Source: a virus. From it: DNA of 64,000 nt. Positions within the stretch are counted from its first letter, which is position 1. Every line of letters starts with the position of its first letter. The translations under genes were made by a program, and so were the position numbers. Where the stretch lies: positions 1 through 64,000 of IMG/VR virus record IMGVR_UViG_3300037010_003043, one strand, 5' to 3'. The notes below the pieces were generated by a model. That model saw nothing but the letters and a program-made list of their open reading frames with translations, made no database searches and was not told where the DNA came from. Positions 16,782-25,346 of the stretch are shown here, one piece after another.

Positions 16782-18340
16782 AATTTAACTTTTATTTTTT
16801 TTATATTATAATTTTCATTTTTATATATTTGTATACGCTCCTTTGAATGTTTATAAATATAATTTTCAAAATTATTTATTCTAAAATCATCTACAAAATC
16901 ATATATATTTACTATTTTTTTAATTTCATCCAAACGCATACCTCTGCCAATAGTTTGTTTTATAATAATCTCAGATTTAAAACTTTCTAATAAATAAATA
17001 TTTTCTATATTTGATATATCAATACCAGTAGACATCGTTCCAAAACTTGCTATTATTATATAATTTCCATTTTCATTATTTATAGCTTCGTTTCTATATT
17101 CTCCTCTTAAATTTTTATTTACAGAGCCATCTATATAAAATAAATTAGTATTCTCTGAAATTAAATCTTTCATTTTTTCGTAAATATTTTTACCATATTC
17201 ATCTTTTACATTATGAAATAAAACCAACGAATTTTTTGTAGTTTTAGAAATTACGTTTATTATATAATTTAAGCGTTTTTTATTTTCAATTATTAATTTT
17301 TTTTCTAAATTTAATAACTGCGAACCTTCAATACCATTTTTATATTTTTTTAAATGTGCTAATTTTTCTCTTATTTCATTTTCTAAATAATCTAATTCTA
17401 TAACTATTACATTTACAGGTGTTGCATATTTATTATTAAATAAAAATTCTGCACTTATTTTATTAACCATTGGTCCTAAAGAAGCTTGAAGAGTAAAAGA
17501 ATCAGCTGTTTCATCTGCTTTTAAAGTTCCCGATAAACCAAATCTATATTCTGCGTTAACACATTTTTTTAAAACTTTTTGTACTGAATTTGAATTTGTA
17601 TAATGTGCTTCATCGACACATAATAACTTTACAGTCTCAAAATAATCATCTGTTAAATTTCTAAGTGTATGAAATGTACCTATTATAACATTTGAATTTT
17701 TTTTAATTTTTGGAGCAGATCCACCAAACATTTGAATTGTTAATTTTAATGGTTCGTTCAGTAATTCATTATATTCTATAAATTTTTCGTATGTTTGAAC
17801 TACTAAATCTACATTAGGGACTATTACTAAAAATTGTTCTTTTAAAAAAATATCTTTTATTTGTATTTCTTTAAAAAAATTATTTTTATATAAATATATA
17901 AAAATTATAAAAATTATTAATGTTTTACCTGCTGAAGTTGCAATTTCAGATATTGATCTTTTGTACTTTAAAATAGAAAACGCTGCATCAATCTGATAAT
18001 CTCTTGGATATATTTTTTCTTTATTAAAATTTTCTTCTATAAATTTATAAAAATCATTTTTATTTATATTTAAATTTATTAAATATTCTTTATTTATAAT
18101 TTCTAAATTATATGAATATTTATTACAAACATTTTTTAATTCACCCCAAAGTCCAGTTGATAAAGTTAAATTTTTATTTAAAAAACTAATTTCTCCATTC
18201 CATAATTTTTTCTTAACCAACGGATTAAATCTCCAATTCTTAATTTTTCTTGTAAAATATAACTTTAACTGTTCTAATTCTTCGTTAGAACAGTCAACTA
18301 TTTGCATTTGTCTTTTATCTTCTAAAATTTTTACTTTCAT
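16778..18340 (-). CDS. uvsW: UvsW-like superfamily 2 recombination helicase
   Basis: 520 residues, close to the length of T4 UvsW. It has an N-terminal accessory domain (1-110), then YPRDYQIDAA (Q-motif-like), Walker A ATSAGKT (134-140), LCVDEAH (240-246), FGLSGTL (268-273), GTMSTGIDI and QTIGRGMRL in the C-terminal RecA domain. UvsW remodels branched DNA, moves Holliday junctions and promotes the switch to recombination-dependent replication. The ATG overlaps the stop of the UvsY-like gene (ATGA), matching the uvsY-uvsW proximity of T4. Confidence 0.88.
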   Translation of the reverse strand: MKVKILEDKRQMQIVDCSNEELEQLKLYFTRKIKNWRFNPLVKKKLWNGEISFLNKNLTLSTGLWGELKNVCNKYSYNLEIINKEYLINLNINKNDFYKFIEENFNKEKIYPRDYQIDAAFSILKYKRSISEIATSAGKTLIIFIIFIYLYKNNFFKEIQIKDIFLKEQFLVIVPNVDLVVQTYEKFIEYNELLNEPLKLTIQMFGGSAPKIKKNSNVIIGTFHTLRNLTDDYFETVKLLCVDEAHYTNSNSVQKVLKKCVNAEYRFGLSGTLKADETADSFTLQASLGPMVNKISAEFLFNNKYATPVNVIVIELDYLENEIREKLAHLKKYKNGIEGSQLLNLEKKLIIENKKRLNYIINVISKTTKNSLVLFHNVKDEYGKNIYEKMKDLISENTNLFYIDGSVNKNLRGEYRNEAINNENGNYIIIASFGTMSTGIDISNIENIYLLESFKSEIIIKQTIGRGMRLDEIKKIVNIYDFVDDFRINNFENYIYKHSKERIQIYKNENYNIKKIKVKL

Positions 18341-18792
18341 TCCAATAACTTTTTAATTTCTATATAATTTTTTATTCCCCACAATATATCTTTTAAATTT
18401 TTGATTATATTATCCATATAATCTATTTGTAGCAACAAAACTTCTTCTCTTTCTAAAATATCTTTTAAATTATTTTCTATTATATATGTTTGATCATCTT
18501 TTGTTTTTACCTTTAAATCTAAATTTGTTTTAAGTTCAATTAAATTTTCATATTTTTTTTGTCTAAGTATTTTATTTATATTGACTAAATGATTTGAAAT
18601 AGTAGCTTTATCATTTAACGCATTCGTTATTTCATTGTAAATTTCAATTTGCAAATCAGTAAATTTTTCATAATTTTTTAACATATCTGTTAATTTAAAA
18701 ATCTTGTCAGTCCATTTAGATTTTTCCCGTAAAAAAACTTTTACCATTTCTGTTGTTTTTTCAGAAAATTGTTTTTCTATTTTTTCTTCCAC
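18337..18792 (-). CDS. uvsY: Putative UvsY-like recombination mediator
   Basis: 151 residues (T4 UvsY has 137), almost wholly helical. A SKWTDKIFKL helix near residue 25, a basic middle, and a C-terminal pattern ILWGIKNYIEIKK resemble UvsY, which loads UvsX recombinase onto gp32-covered DNA. The gene is immediately upstream of uvsW and in a replication/recombination cluster, which supports the call. The start is GTG at 18792 with AGGAAG at proper spacing; it lies inside the end of the 48-residue gene. Sequence similarity alone is weak. Confidence 0.55.
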   Translation of the reverse strand: MEEKIEKQFSEKTTEMVKVFLREKSKWTDKIFKLTDMLKNYEKFTDLQIEIYNEITNALNDKATISNHLVNINKILRQKKYENLIELKTNLDLKVKTKDDQTYIIENNLKDILEREEVLLLQIDYMDNIIKNLKDILWGIKNYIEIKKLLE

Positions 18793-18907
18793 GTTTAACT
18801 TCCTTTATTGTAGTTTTAGATTTTTTTATTTCATCTACTTTAAGTTCTATATCTTTAAGTTCAATCTCATTACTTTTAATATCAAATTTTATTTTCAATT
18901 TTTTCAT
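18761..18907 (-). CDS. Small basic protein between primase and UvsY-like genes
   Basis: A 48-residue, Lys-rich protein (MKKLKIKFDIKSNE ... KEVKRGRKNRKTIF). Its ATG overlaps the primase stop (ATGA at 18904-18907) and its 3' end overlaps the UvsY-like start by 32 bases in another frame. The coupling on both sides argues for real translation. Two short beta strands followed by a basic tail suggest nucleic acid binding, but no family is recognised. Confidence 0.6.
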   Translation of the reverse strand: MKKLKIKFDIKSNEIELKDIELKVDEIKKSKTTIKEVKRGRKNRKTIF

Positions 18908-19935
18908 AGATAAATTAAATCTATTTTTTTAGAAGAAAAATATTTATCAAATTCAATTTTTTTGTACATTTCGTCAGGTAACTTTATAATCAATTCGTTT
19001 AAATCTTTAATTTTTTCATTTATATTTAAATCTTTTAATAATTTTTTCCAAAGAAAAACCTCTTCTCCATTTGACAGTAATTCAATTGATTTTTTCAAAC
19101 CTACTGTATCGTTATCTAAAAAATATCGTTTATTTTCAATATCTATTGGTAAAATTTTATTAACTCCACTTATTGCAATCGAATTATTTATAAAAATAGA
19201 ATCAAATGCACCTTCAAATATTGTTATTTTTTTATTAAAATCTATATTAAATATGTTAAAAATTGTTGATATATTATTTAAAAATTCAAAATCACTATCT
19301 ATTTCTATTTTAAGATCTTCTTTAATTTTAGAAAATTTATAAATATAATATTTTTTAAATTTACCTGTTGTTCTTTTTGAAAAACCTAAAACTTTATCGT
19401 TTACTAAATTTAATATAACAATACTTTTTGTAAATTCATCAAACACAAAATTTTCATATTGAAATATTTTTCTTTTATTTAAATAAGTTTTAAAATTAGT
19501 CGTCTCAATATCTTTAAAATTATAAAAATTTTTTATATCATTTTTTGATGGTAAATTTTTAGATAAAAAATCAAAATCTATTAAATTATATTTAACTTTC
19601 TTTTTTTCAAACTTATTTATAGATTCATATTCAAAAAATTCATTTTCATTTATAGAATTAAAATCTAAAAATAAATTTTTTATATTTTTATAAATACCGC
19701 AATTAAAACATTTATATTTTAAAGAATCTAAATATAAATTTCCTCTTTTTTTCTTTTCATCATTAGACGAATCACCACAATACGGACAAGCAAAACTTAT
19801 TCTATCATCATATATTACAATTCTTGTTTTTTCTCCTTGAAACCTTTTATTTAATATATTTTGTACTTTATCTAATAATTTAGAAAAAGAAGGGGCCGAA
19901 GCCCCTTTAAAATCAATTAAATCTATTTTACTCAT
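18904..19935 (-). CDS. DNA primase with zinc ribbon and TOPRIM domain (T4 gp61-like)
   Basis: 343 residues from the chosen ATG (T4 gp61 has 342). A zinc ribbon CPYC...CFNC lies near residues 50-80. IFEGAFDS and YFLDNDTVGLKK further on are the E and D-x-D motifs of the TOPRIM catalytic centre. It makes RNA primers for lagging-strand synthesis with the replicative helicase. The open frame extends to 19959 inside gp32; I chose ATG 19935 because ATGAGTAA there overlaps the gp32 stop. Codons 12-17 of this gene also form a terminator stem. Confidence 0.8.
   Translation of the reverse strand: MSKIDLIDFKGASAPSFSKLLDKVQNILNKRFQGEKTRIVIYDDRISFACPYCGDSSNDEKKKRGNLYLDSLKYKCFNCGIYKNIKNLFLDFNSINENEFFEYESINKFEKKKVKYNLIDFDFLSKNLPSKNDIKNFYNFKDIETTNFKTYLNKRKIFQYENFVFDEFTKSIVILNLVNDKVLGFSKRTTGKFKKYYIYKFSKIKEDLKIEIDSDFEFLNNISTIFNIFNIDFNKKITIFEGAFDSIFINNSIAISGVNKILPIDIENKRYFLDNDTVGLKKSIELLSNGEEVFLWKKLLKDLNINEKIKDLNELIIKLPDEMYKKIEFDKYFSSKKIDLIYL
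19890..19907 (-). terminator. UUCG-loop terminator for gp32, inside the primase coding region
   Basis: On the minus strand AAGGGGC, TTCG, GCCCCTT form a 7-bp GC-rich stem with a UUCG tetraloop followed by CTTTTTCT. It lies 21 bases below the gp32 stop and inside the primase reading frame, where it encodes GASA-P residues. T4 gene 32 also has strong termination just downstream. The GC content of this patch stands out against its surroundings. Confidence 0.75.
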
Positions 19936-20956
19936 TTTCATCTTCGTTAAACAAATCATCTAAATCATCTAAGTCATCTAAGTCATCTAAATCTTCGTCT
20001 ATTATTTTTTGTTTATTTTCAACGTCTTCTTTTTCTTTATTATTATCAAACTTTATATCTTCAAAATCGTCATCATAATTGTCAGGAACAAGTTCATTTT
20101 TTTTACCTTTTGATTTAACGTTTACTTTGTCTATAATTTCAGATTCGTTTAAAGTTTCTTTTGATTTTTTTAGAATTTCATTTATTAAATTTTGTGATGG
20201 AATATTTGCTTTAATATATTCAACGACTTTTTTTCTTGTTTCAGAATCCCATTCTTGATATTGATATGCATCTAAATCTGGTGAATTTTCTTTTAACCAA
20301 TTTGCCAATTTAAGCATATCGTTTTTTTCTTTTTTTATTATTTTACCATTAATTTCAAATTGATGTGATTTGTTTAAAAATTTAGATAACTTATAATTTG
20401 GAAAATTTCTACCATCTACATTAACTTCATTAACAACCAATTTAAATATTTTATTATTCATAATATCTAAAAAATTAATAGGCTCATCTGTATCTTGAGC
20501 TGCTCCTTCTAAAATATCAAATAACTGTTGTCCAAATTTGAAAATTTTTATTTTACCTTCCATTTCTGGTTGATGTTGATCTTGAACAATATAAATTAAC
20601 GCATAAATATCACGTTTTCTTTTAAAAAGATTTTGTAATTTTCTTTCGTTAGCATTTTGTGAATTTCTACAAGCAAAAAACGCATCTTGTAATAACGAAT
20701 GTTTTTTAACCGTCGAAGGACAATCTACACTCATTTTTTTATTATTTTTTATATCATCGATCCATACCGTCCATTTATCTACAATATGTAAAGAAGGATT
20801 TTTTGCATTAGGTAAAAATATAATTTGACTTGTATAAACTTTATCCACTCCTTTATCGGGCGTAGGTTTATAAAAAACGGTATCTTCAAATATTTCTTTT
20901 TTAGTAAAAAGATCACTTGCGTTTGTACTAAATATTTTATTTAATTCATCATCCAT
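19928..20956 (-). CDS. 32: Single-stranded DNA-binding protein, gp32-like
   Basis: 342 residues (T4 gp32: 301). The OB-fold core (about 25-210) shows FYKPTPD, VYTSQIIFLPN, a WTVWIDDI strand and KRKRDIYALIYIVQD. T4 gp32 uses His/Cys zinc ligands; here Cys79, His86 and Cys96 lie in the corresponding insert, so zinc binding may be altered. The C-terminal 35 residues are very acidic with four LDD units ending FNEDENE, the usual protein-interaction tail. It coats single-stranded DNA and recruits replication proteins. AAAGGAG precedes the ATG, and an unusual repeated leader lies upstream. Confidence 0.85.
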   Translation of the reverse strand: MDDELNKIFSTNASDLFTKKEIFEDTVFYKPTPDKGVDKVYTSQIIFLPNAKNPSLHIVDKWTVWIDDIKNNKKMSVDCPSTVKKHSLLQDAFFACRNSQNANERKLQNLFKRKRDIYALIYIVQDQHQPEMEGKIKIFKFGQQLFDILEGAAQDTDEPINFLDIMNNKIFKLVVNEVNVDGRNFPNYKLSKFLNKSHQFEINGKIIKKEKNDMLKLANWLKENSPDLDAYQYQEWDSETRKKVVEYIKANIPSQNLINEILKKSKETLNESEIIDKVNVKSKGKKNELVPDNYDDDFEDIKFDNNKEKEDVENKQKIIDEDLDDLDDLDDLDDLFNEDENE

Positions 20957-21090
20957 AAAAACTCCTTTTAATTTAGTTTAAAATTTAGTTTATCTTATTT
21001 TTTGTTTAAATTTAGTTTATCTTATTTTTTATTTAAATTTAGTTTAAAATTTAGTTTATCTTATTTTTTGTTTAAATTTAATTTAAAATT
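20957..21090 (-). promoter_or_regulatory. A/U-rich repeated leader of gp32, putative autoregulatory operator
   Basis: The gp32 leader is built from repeats rich in AAATTTAAA and TAAACTAAATTT with no predicted stable hairpin, ending at the AAAGGAG of gp32. In T4, gp32 represses its own translation by binding cooperatively to an unstructured A/U-rich leader with UUAAA-type repeats. The design here is alike. Any promoter lies within or above these repeats. Confidence 0.55.
20971..21076. repeat. 40-bp direct repeat, with a third partial copy
   Basis: Bases 20971-21010 and 21037-21076 are identical over 40 bp. A 30-bp part of the unit also occurs at 21008-21037 with one mismatch. The distal copy runs into the last codons of the RuvC-like gene, whose final residues NFKLNLNKK are therefore repeat-encoded. 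Confidence 0.9.
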
Positions 21091-21675
21091 TAAGTATGTT
21101 TGTAATACCCAAAAACTATCAACTATATCATCTAAAGGTTTGATCAATTTATTCGATTGATAATTTATATAAATTTCCTTTAAAATGTTTAAATTTTTAT
21201 AATTATTTTCATTTTTTATAAAACTTTCAACCATTTGTAATTTATTAAAATTTCCTTTACCTGCTATTTTTTTTATAGTAGCTGGAGAAAAAAGTTTAAA
21301 TGTTATATTATTTTTTAACAATAAATATCTAAAAATATATTGGTATCCATATACATCACTTAAAGATCTACCAGTTGAATTAAACGAAAATCCTTCTATT
21401 GCTATTTCCTTAATTTCATTTTCATTTATAATTTTTATTATTTTTTTTGCAATATTTTCAGCATCTAAAATTTTTAATTCATTAATGTTTTCTACTTTAT
21501 CAATTATTTCATAAGTAAACATTCCAGTATCAACTAATTTTTCTAAAATTAATTTTTCTTTTTTTGTAAATTTTTTATCTCTAATTATAGAATAGAATTT
21601 TATACTATTTTCCTTTAAAACACAAAATGTGGAATAATTTATACTATAATCTAAAGCTAAAAAAGTTATTAACAT
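21061..21675 (-). CDS. RuvC-like Holliday junction resolvase
   Basis: 204 residues with an RNase H fold pattern: LALDYS (Asp9), IAIEGFSF (Glu94), and PLDDIVDSFWV (Asp182/183, Asp186), the four acidic positions of RuvC-type nucleases. GRSLSDVYGYQYIFRYLL and the SPATIKKIAGKGN segment are typical of the family. It probably cuts branched DNA before packaging. T4 uses the unrelated endonuclease VII (gp49) for this, so this phage lineage uses a different enzyme. It sits upstream of gp32 in the replication module. Confidence 0.8.
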   Translation of the reverse strand: MLITFLALDYSINYSTFCVLKENSIKFYSIIRDKKFTKKEKLILEKLVDTGMFTYEIIDKVENINELKILDAENIAKKIIKIINENEIKEIAIEGFSFNSTGRSLSDVYGYQYIFRYLLLKNNITFKLFSPATIKKIAGKGNFNKLQMVESFIKNENNYKNLNILKEIYINYQSNKLIKPLDDIVDSFWVLQTYLNFKLNLNKK

Positions 21676-21910
21676 TTTTAAACAATTCCGAAAACCGTGA
21701 TAAAAAATATTATGATGTTTTAATATTGTGTGTGTAACACATCTATTAATTTATTAAATTAAAAAATAAATAAATAAAATAGAATTAACTTTATTCTAAT
21801 CTTTTAATGGCTTAAAGTTCTCTCTAAATATTTTAAGAAATTCTAAAAAATTCTAAAAGATTCTAAGAAATTCTAAAAGATTCTAAGAAATTCCATGCCA
21901 ACTTTTTGAA
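21676..21910. other. Gene-free region between replication and tail modules
   Basis: These 235 bases hold no open frame longer than a few codons. They contain a 10-bp tandem repeat (21841-21894), a short TGTGTGTAACACA hairpin near 21731, and very AT-rich stretches. This is the longest empty stretch in the window and separates replication genes from tail genes. Promoter activity for the RuvC-gp32 unit, or origin function, is possible. Confidence 0.6.
21841..21894. repeat. 10-bp tandem repeat (iteron-like)
   Basis: Five consecutive 10-bp units of TTCTAARRRA type occur: TTCTAAAAAA, TTCTAAAAGA, TTCTAAGAAA, TTCTAAAAGA, TTCTAAGAAA, then TTCC. The 20-bp pair at 21851-21870 is repeated exactly at 21871-21890. 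A-tracts every 10 bp are expected to give intrinsic curvature. Confidence 0.9.
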
Positions 21911-22486
21911 CTAAACTTTTATTTTTCCAAAGTTATCATATTCTCGAATAGTTTTTACAACATCTGCTTTAAATGAAGCTGTAAAGGTTCTAAATTCTGG
22001 AACATTTGAAGCATAAGATAATTCTAATTCACTTAATCCAAAGAAAACAATATAATCATACTGAAATGTAACTAATAAATATCCATATCTATCTAATAAC
22101 ATTAAATGAAAACTAGGTAAATGTGAAATACTTTCTTTATTTTTGTTCATTTTCCAATAATATTCCAATAAATCATACATAACAAAATAATTAATATAAC
22201 TTTCTGTTGTTTTAAATGTTACAATTAATTCTTTAGAAGTATACATTTGCAAATTCCAACCACCTGGAAAATATTTAACCCCATGATCATTAAATTGTTC
22301 TACAACTTCAGTTGAAATAGATGGCCAAGAAACAGATTGAACTGTAAAATTCATATAATCTACTAAATTATTATATGGCATTTTAAGTCTTTTTATAAAA
22401 GGATCGTATTTATCAATTATTTCCTTTGTAAAAAAATTAGGTGGAAATTTAAAAATAAAATCATTGTATTTACTATTTAGTATCAT
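21911..22486 (-). CDS. Tail-tube-fold virion protein, probably baseplate/tube junction
   Basis: 191 residues. The order MNFTVQSVSWPSIS, then GGWNLQMYTSKELIVTFKTTESYINYFVMYDLLEYY, then a beta-rich end with FTASFKADVV is that of T4-like tail-tube-fold proteins (gp19, gp48, gp54). A location outside the main gp18/gp19 block favours a tube-initiator or baseplate-tube role. The gene starts by overlapping the stop of the 681-residue gene (ATGA). Last gene of the long structural unit before the gene-free region. Confidence 0.5.
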   Translation of the reverse strand: MILNSKYNDFIFKFPPNFFTKEIIDKYDPFIKRLKMPYNNLVDYMNFTVQSVSWPSISTEVVEQFNDHGVKYFPGGWNLQMYTSKELIVTFKTTESYINYFVMYDLLEYYWKMNKNKESISHLPSFHLMLLDRYGYLLVTFQYDYIVFFGLSELELSYASNVPEFRTFTASFKADVVKTIREYDNFGKIKV

Positions 22487-24528
22487 AAATTAATTTTTTT
22501 AATAGCTTCTAAAAGATCATTTATTTTTTGTTTTTCAACCTCTGTTTTAGCATAAGATTTTAAAGTTTCAATTAAAGACTTGTTATCATCTAATAATGCA
22601 TCCAAATTATTTTTAGTCTTTAAAATTTCATTATAATAATTTTGAAGAACTTCATATTTTGAATTATAATTTTTATCTGAAAAATTATTTATTTTGTCAT
22701 ATTTACCTTTATAAATCATATTTGTATGTTCTACAAAAGAAGTATAATTATTTGTATTAATAAATTCCTCACTTATAGTAAAATCTCCACCAAACATTTT
22801 AATAATTTTATTAGAATTTATAGCATCAACTTTAAAAAATAATTGATTATAATCTAAAGGTATATTATACGAATTATCTTTAGTATTATATATTTTTACA
22901 AAAGAACCATCATTTAATACAAAATTAATAAAATATTTAGCATTATTTGTATCTAAAACTAATTTTGTATTACCATTATTAGTATCATTTTTAAAAAATG
23001 AAAATAATAAAAAATTATCATATTCATTTAAATAAATAGTCAATTCGTTCTGTCCAAAATAAGAATCAGTTTTCCAAACATCTTGAAAATTATAAGTTTT
23101 TATAGATTTTCCATTTATTATAGAATTTTCACTTGAACTTATTATTTTAGAATTTACATTTAAAACAATATTGTTTTGATCTATAAAAATATTTGCAGAA
23201 GAATTATTTAAATTATTTGTAGCAAATGGAAGTGAAATATTTTCAGCATAAAAATTATTAACTTGAGTATCATATAAAATTTTATTTACAATTTTAATAG
23301 GTTCTAATGTTAAATCTGTATTTAATTTTACAAGTTTTCTACCATATTTTTTAGCATCAAAATATGTTAAAGAAGCTTTTCTAACAATCTGAGTATTTGT
23401 AACATCGTTTACTAAACGAACTGTATAATCAATTGTAAATGTTAATGTGTTTTTACCTTTAATTATCGGTCTAAAAGCAAAAGGCTCAAAAAAATCTTCA
23501 GTCTGAACATGAGTAGTTCTATAAGTTGAATTTTCATTATAATTACCATCTATAAAAGATTGCTCAAAAATTTCAACTTCATTAATAACGATATAACTTA
23601 TACCTTTTAACTTTTGTTGTTCTATAAAAGAATCCAAATAAGTATCATTATAAGTAGGAAACAACTCAAAATAATCACCATAATTTGATTCTTGAACAAT
23701 TGCACCTATACTGGAAAATTCATCTATTGGATCTAAATTAACTAATATCGAAGTTTGATCTTCTTGAAACAATTGAGTGGGTGCTGTAATATAATAACTA
23801 CCAAAACTATCTGTTAATAAATCTTGAGCCTCTATATATAAAAACGAAATACTTGAATTTTCCCATAAAAATGATTTTGTGCCATTAACTAAATATTGCT
23901 TTTTAGCTTGATCACTACCATCACCATAAGTTGCAAAATAATCAGCAATTGAATTTAATCCATCAGTTTGTAAAAAATTTAAACTTGGAATTTTAAATTC
24001 GATATAACGATCATATAATCTTTCGCCTAAAAGAAGAGGACGATAAGAATATTGAATATAATCACTATCTTTTAAAAATGCAATATTTGCAGAATAAATA
24101 AAATTTCCATTTATATCACGGTATCCAACTTTTGTAATAAATCCAGCTAAATTTGGAAAATTCCAACCCGATAACAAATGTATTTTAATATTATCGTAAA
24201 CGACATTTATATTAGAAGAAATTTCACCTTCAGAACTTGTAACTGTAAAATGAGGATAGTTTTTTGCAAAATGAAATAATTTATCTCTATCTAATAATAA
24301 CCAAGTTGAATCAGTAATTTGAACTATAGAATTATCTATTATATTCGAAGTTTTTAATTTTGGAATATTATTATCTTTTGCATTATAATTTGTATAACAA
24401 ATAGAATTATAATACATATTGTCTATCTTTGCAAATGCAGCATCAGAAGTATTAATAATATCTTTGTTATATTGATATTCTAATAAAGCATATTTATTTA
24501 ATTGTATAAATTTTGAACTTGTTCTCAT
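22483..24528 (-). CDS. Large virion structural protein, fibre or baseplate associated
   Basis: 681 residues, beta-rich and low in Cys, no signal peptide. The first half is a globular part with WNFPNLAGFITKVGYRD and many aromatic strands; the last 60 residues are a coiled coil (EVLQNYYNEILKTKNNLDALL and following). Such a layout suits a trimeric or dimeric tail protein. I recognise no named family. Context between tube-fold and fibre-like genes supports a virion role. Confidence 0.5.
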   Translation of the reverse strand: MRTSSKFIQLNKYALLEYQYNKDIINTSDAAFAKIDNMYYNSICYTNYNAKDNNIPKLKTSNIIDNSIVQITDSTWLLLDRDKLFHFAKNYPHFTVTSSEGEISSNINVVYDNIKIHLLSGWNFPNLAGFITKVGYRDINGNFIYSANIAFLKDSDYIQYSYRPLLLGERLYDRYIEFKIPSLNFLQTDGLNSIADYFATYGDGSDQAKKQYLVNGTKSFLWENSSISFLYIEAQDLLTDSFGSYYITAPTQLFQEDQTSILVNLDPIDEFSSIGAIVQESNYGDYFELFPTYNDTYLDSFIEQQKLKGISYIVINEVEIFEQSFIDGNYNENSTYRTTHVQTEDFFEPFAFRPIIKGKNTLTFTIDYTVRLVNDVTNTQIVRKASLTYFDAKKYGRKLVKLNTDLTLEPIKIVNKILYDTQVNNFYAENISLPFATNNLNNSSANIFIDQNNIVLNVNSKIISSSENSIINGKSIKTYNFQDVWKTDSYFGQNELTIYLNEYDNFLLFSFFKNDTNNGNTKLVLDTNNAKYFINFVLNDGSFVKIYNTKDNSYNIPLDYNQLFFKVDAINSNKIIKMFGGDFTISEEFINTNNYTSFVEHTNMIYKGKYDKINNFSDKNYNSKYEVLQNYYNEILKTKNNLDALLDDNKSLIETLKSYAKTEVEKQKINDLLEAIKKINL

Positions 24529-24530
24529 TT

Positions 24531-25346
24531 TTAAAAATTAAAAATTTTAATCCCGATCTGTAAGCCAATACCAATTTGAAAATTACTAAACCAATAATTA
24601 TTAAATTTATCTTGTGATAAACCATAACCAACATAAGGTCCTAATACTACAGAAAAAAGACTACTTTTTTTGTTATATTTATCCCAAGCATCTTTAATTT
24701 TATCATCTACCTCATAAGATTTTAAATTTAACGATAATCCCTTTGTTTCCTTTAATGTTTTTACACCCGAAACTATTAAACCATCTTTATCTATTTTTGT
24801 ATATGAAATTAAATCTAAACTATACTTAAATGAACTCATATATGTTTCCATTTTTGAAATTTTACAATTTATTGTGTCCAAATAAGCATCTGTATAACCT
24901 TCAATATTTGCATTAAAAGATCCATCATTTATATTATTTTTCCAAACATCTGTATAAATTGTACCTTTATCATACTGCTTTATTTTAATTTCACTAACAA
25001 GTTTTTTAATTTCATCAATTTCATATTTTATATTATACTCAGAAATTTCTTTTACTTTTCCTGAGATTTTTTGAGTTTCGTTATATAAATCTTTGTTAAT
25101 ATTTTTTAAATTTTCAACATCTGTAATTAATGTATACTTTTCATAACTTAATTCTCCAACTTTATTTTTAATAATAAATAAAGAATCTAAAAGTGCTTTT
25201 TGATTTTGTTGATATATTTTCTTAAGTGTTGTATTATCTTCACATTGCTTTACATATAAAGAAAATAATAAAAAAATCATAGCAATTAGCAATACTGTGC
25301 GCACTAAACTATTAGATAAAATATTTTTTAAAAATGCTAATATCAT
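24531..25346 (-). CDS. Membrane-anchored coiled-coil protein with beta-rich end
   Basis: 271 residues from ATG 25346, chosen because it overlaps the upstream stop (ATGA); an upstream TTG adds two residues. A single N-terminal membrane segment (VRTVLLIAMIFLLFSLYV) is followed by about 90 residues of coiled coil, then a beta region, and a C-terminus VVLGPYVGYGLS ... FQIGIGLQIGIKIF like outer-membrane beta hairpins. Such an inner-membrane anchor plus long coil plus outer-membrane-like end would suit a spanin-like lysis role or a host envelope protein. I cannot name the family with confidence. Confidence 0.5.
   Translation of the reverse strand: MILAFLKNILSNSLVRTVLLIAMIFLLFSLYVKQCEDNTTLKKIYQQNQKALLDSLFIIKNKVGELSYEKYTLITDVENLKNINKDLYNETQKISGKVKEISEYNIKYEIDEIKKLVSEIKIKQYDKGTIYTDVWKNNINDGSFNANIEGYTDAYLDTINCKISKMETYMSSFKYSLDLISYTKIDKDGLIVSGVKTLKETKGLSLNLKSYEVDDKIKDAWDKYNKKSSLFSVVLGPYVGYGLSQDKFNNYWFSNFQIGIGLQIGIKIFNF

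Noticed and set aside
19936-19959. Upstream primase start extending 8 residues into gp32
   Set aside because: The ATGAGTAA overlap at 19935 gives a more usual start; the extension has no ribosome binding site.
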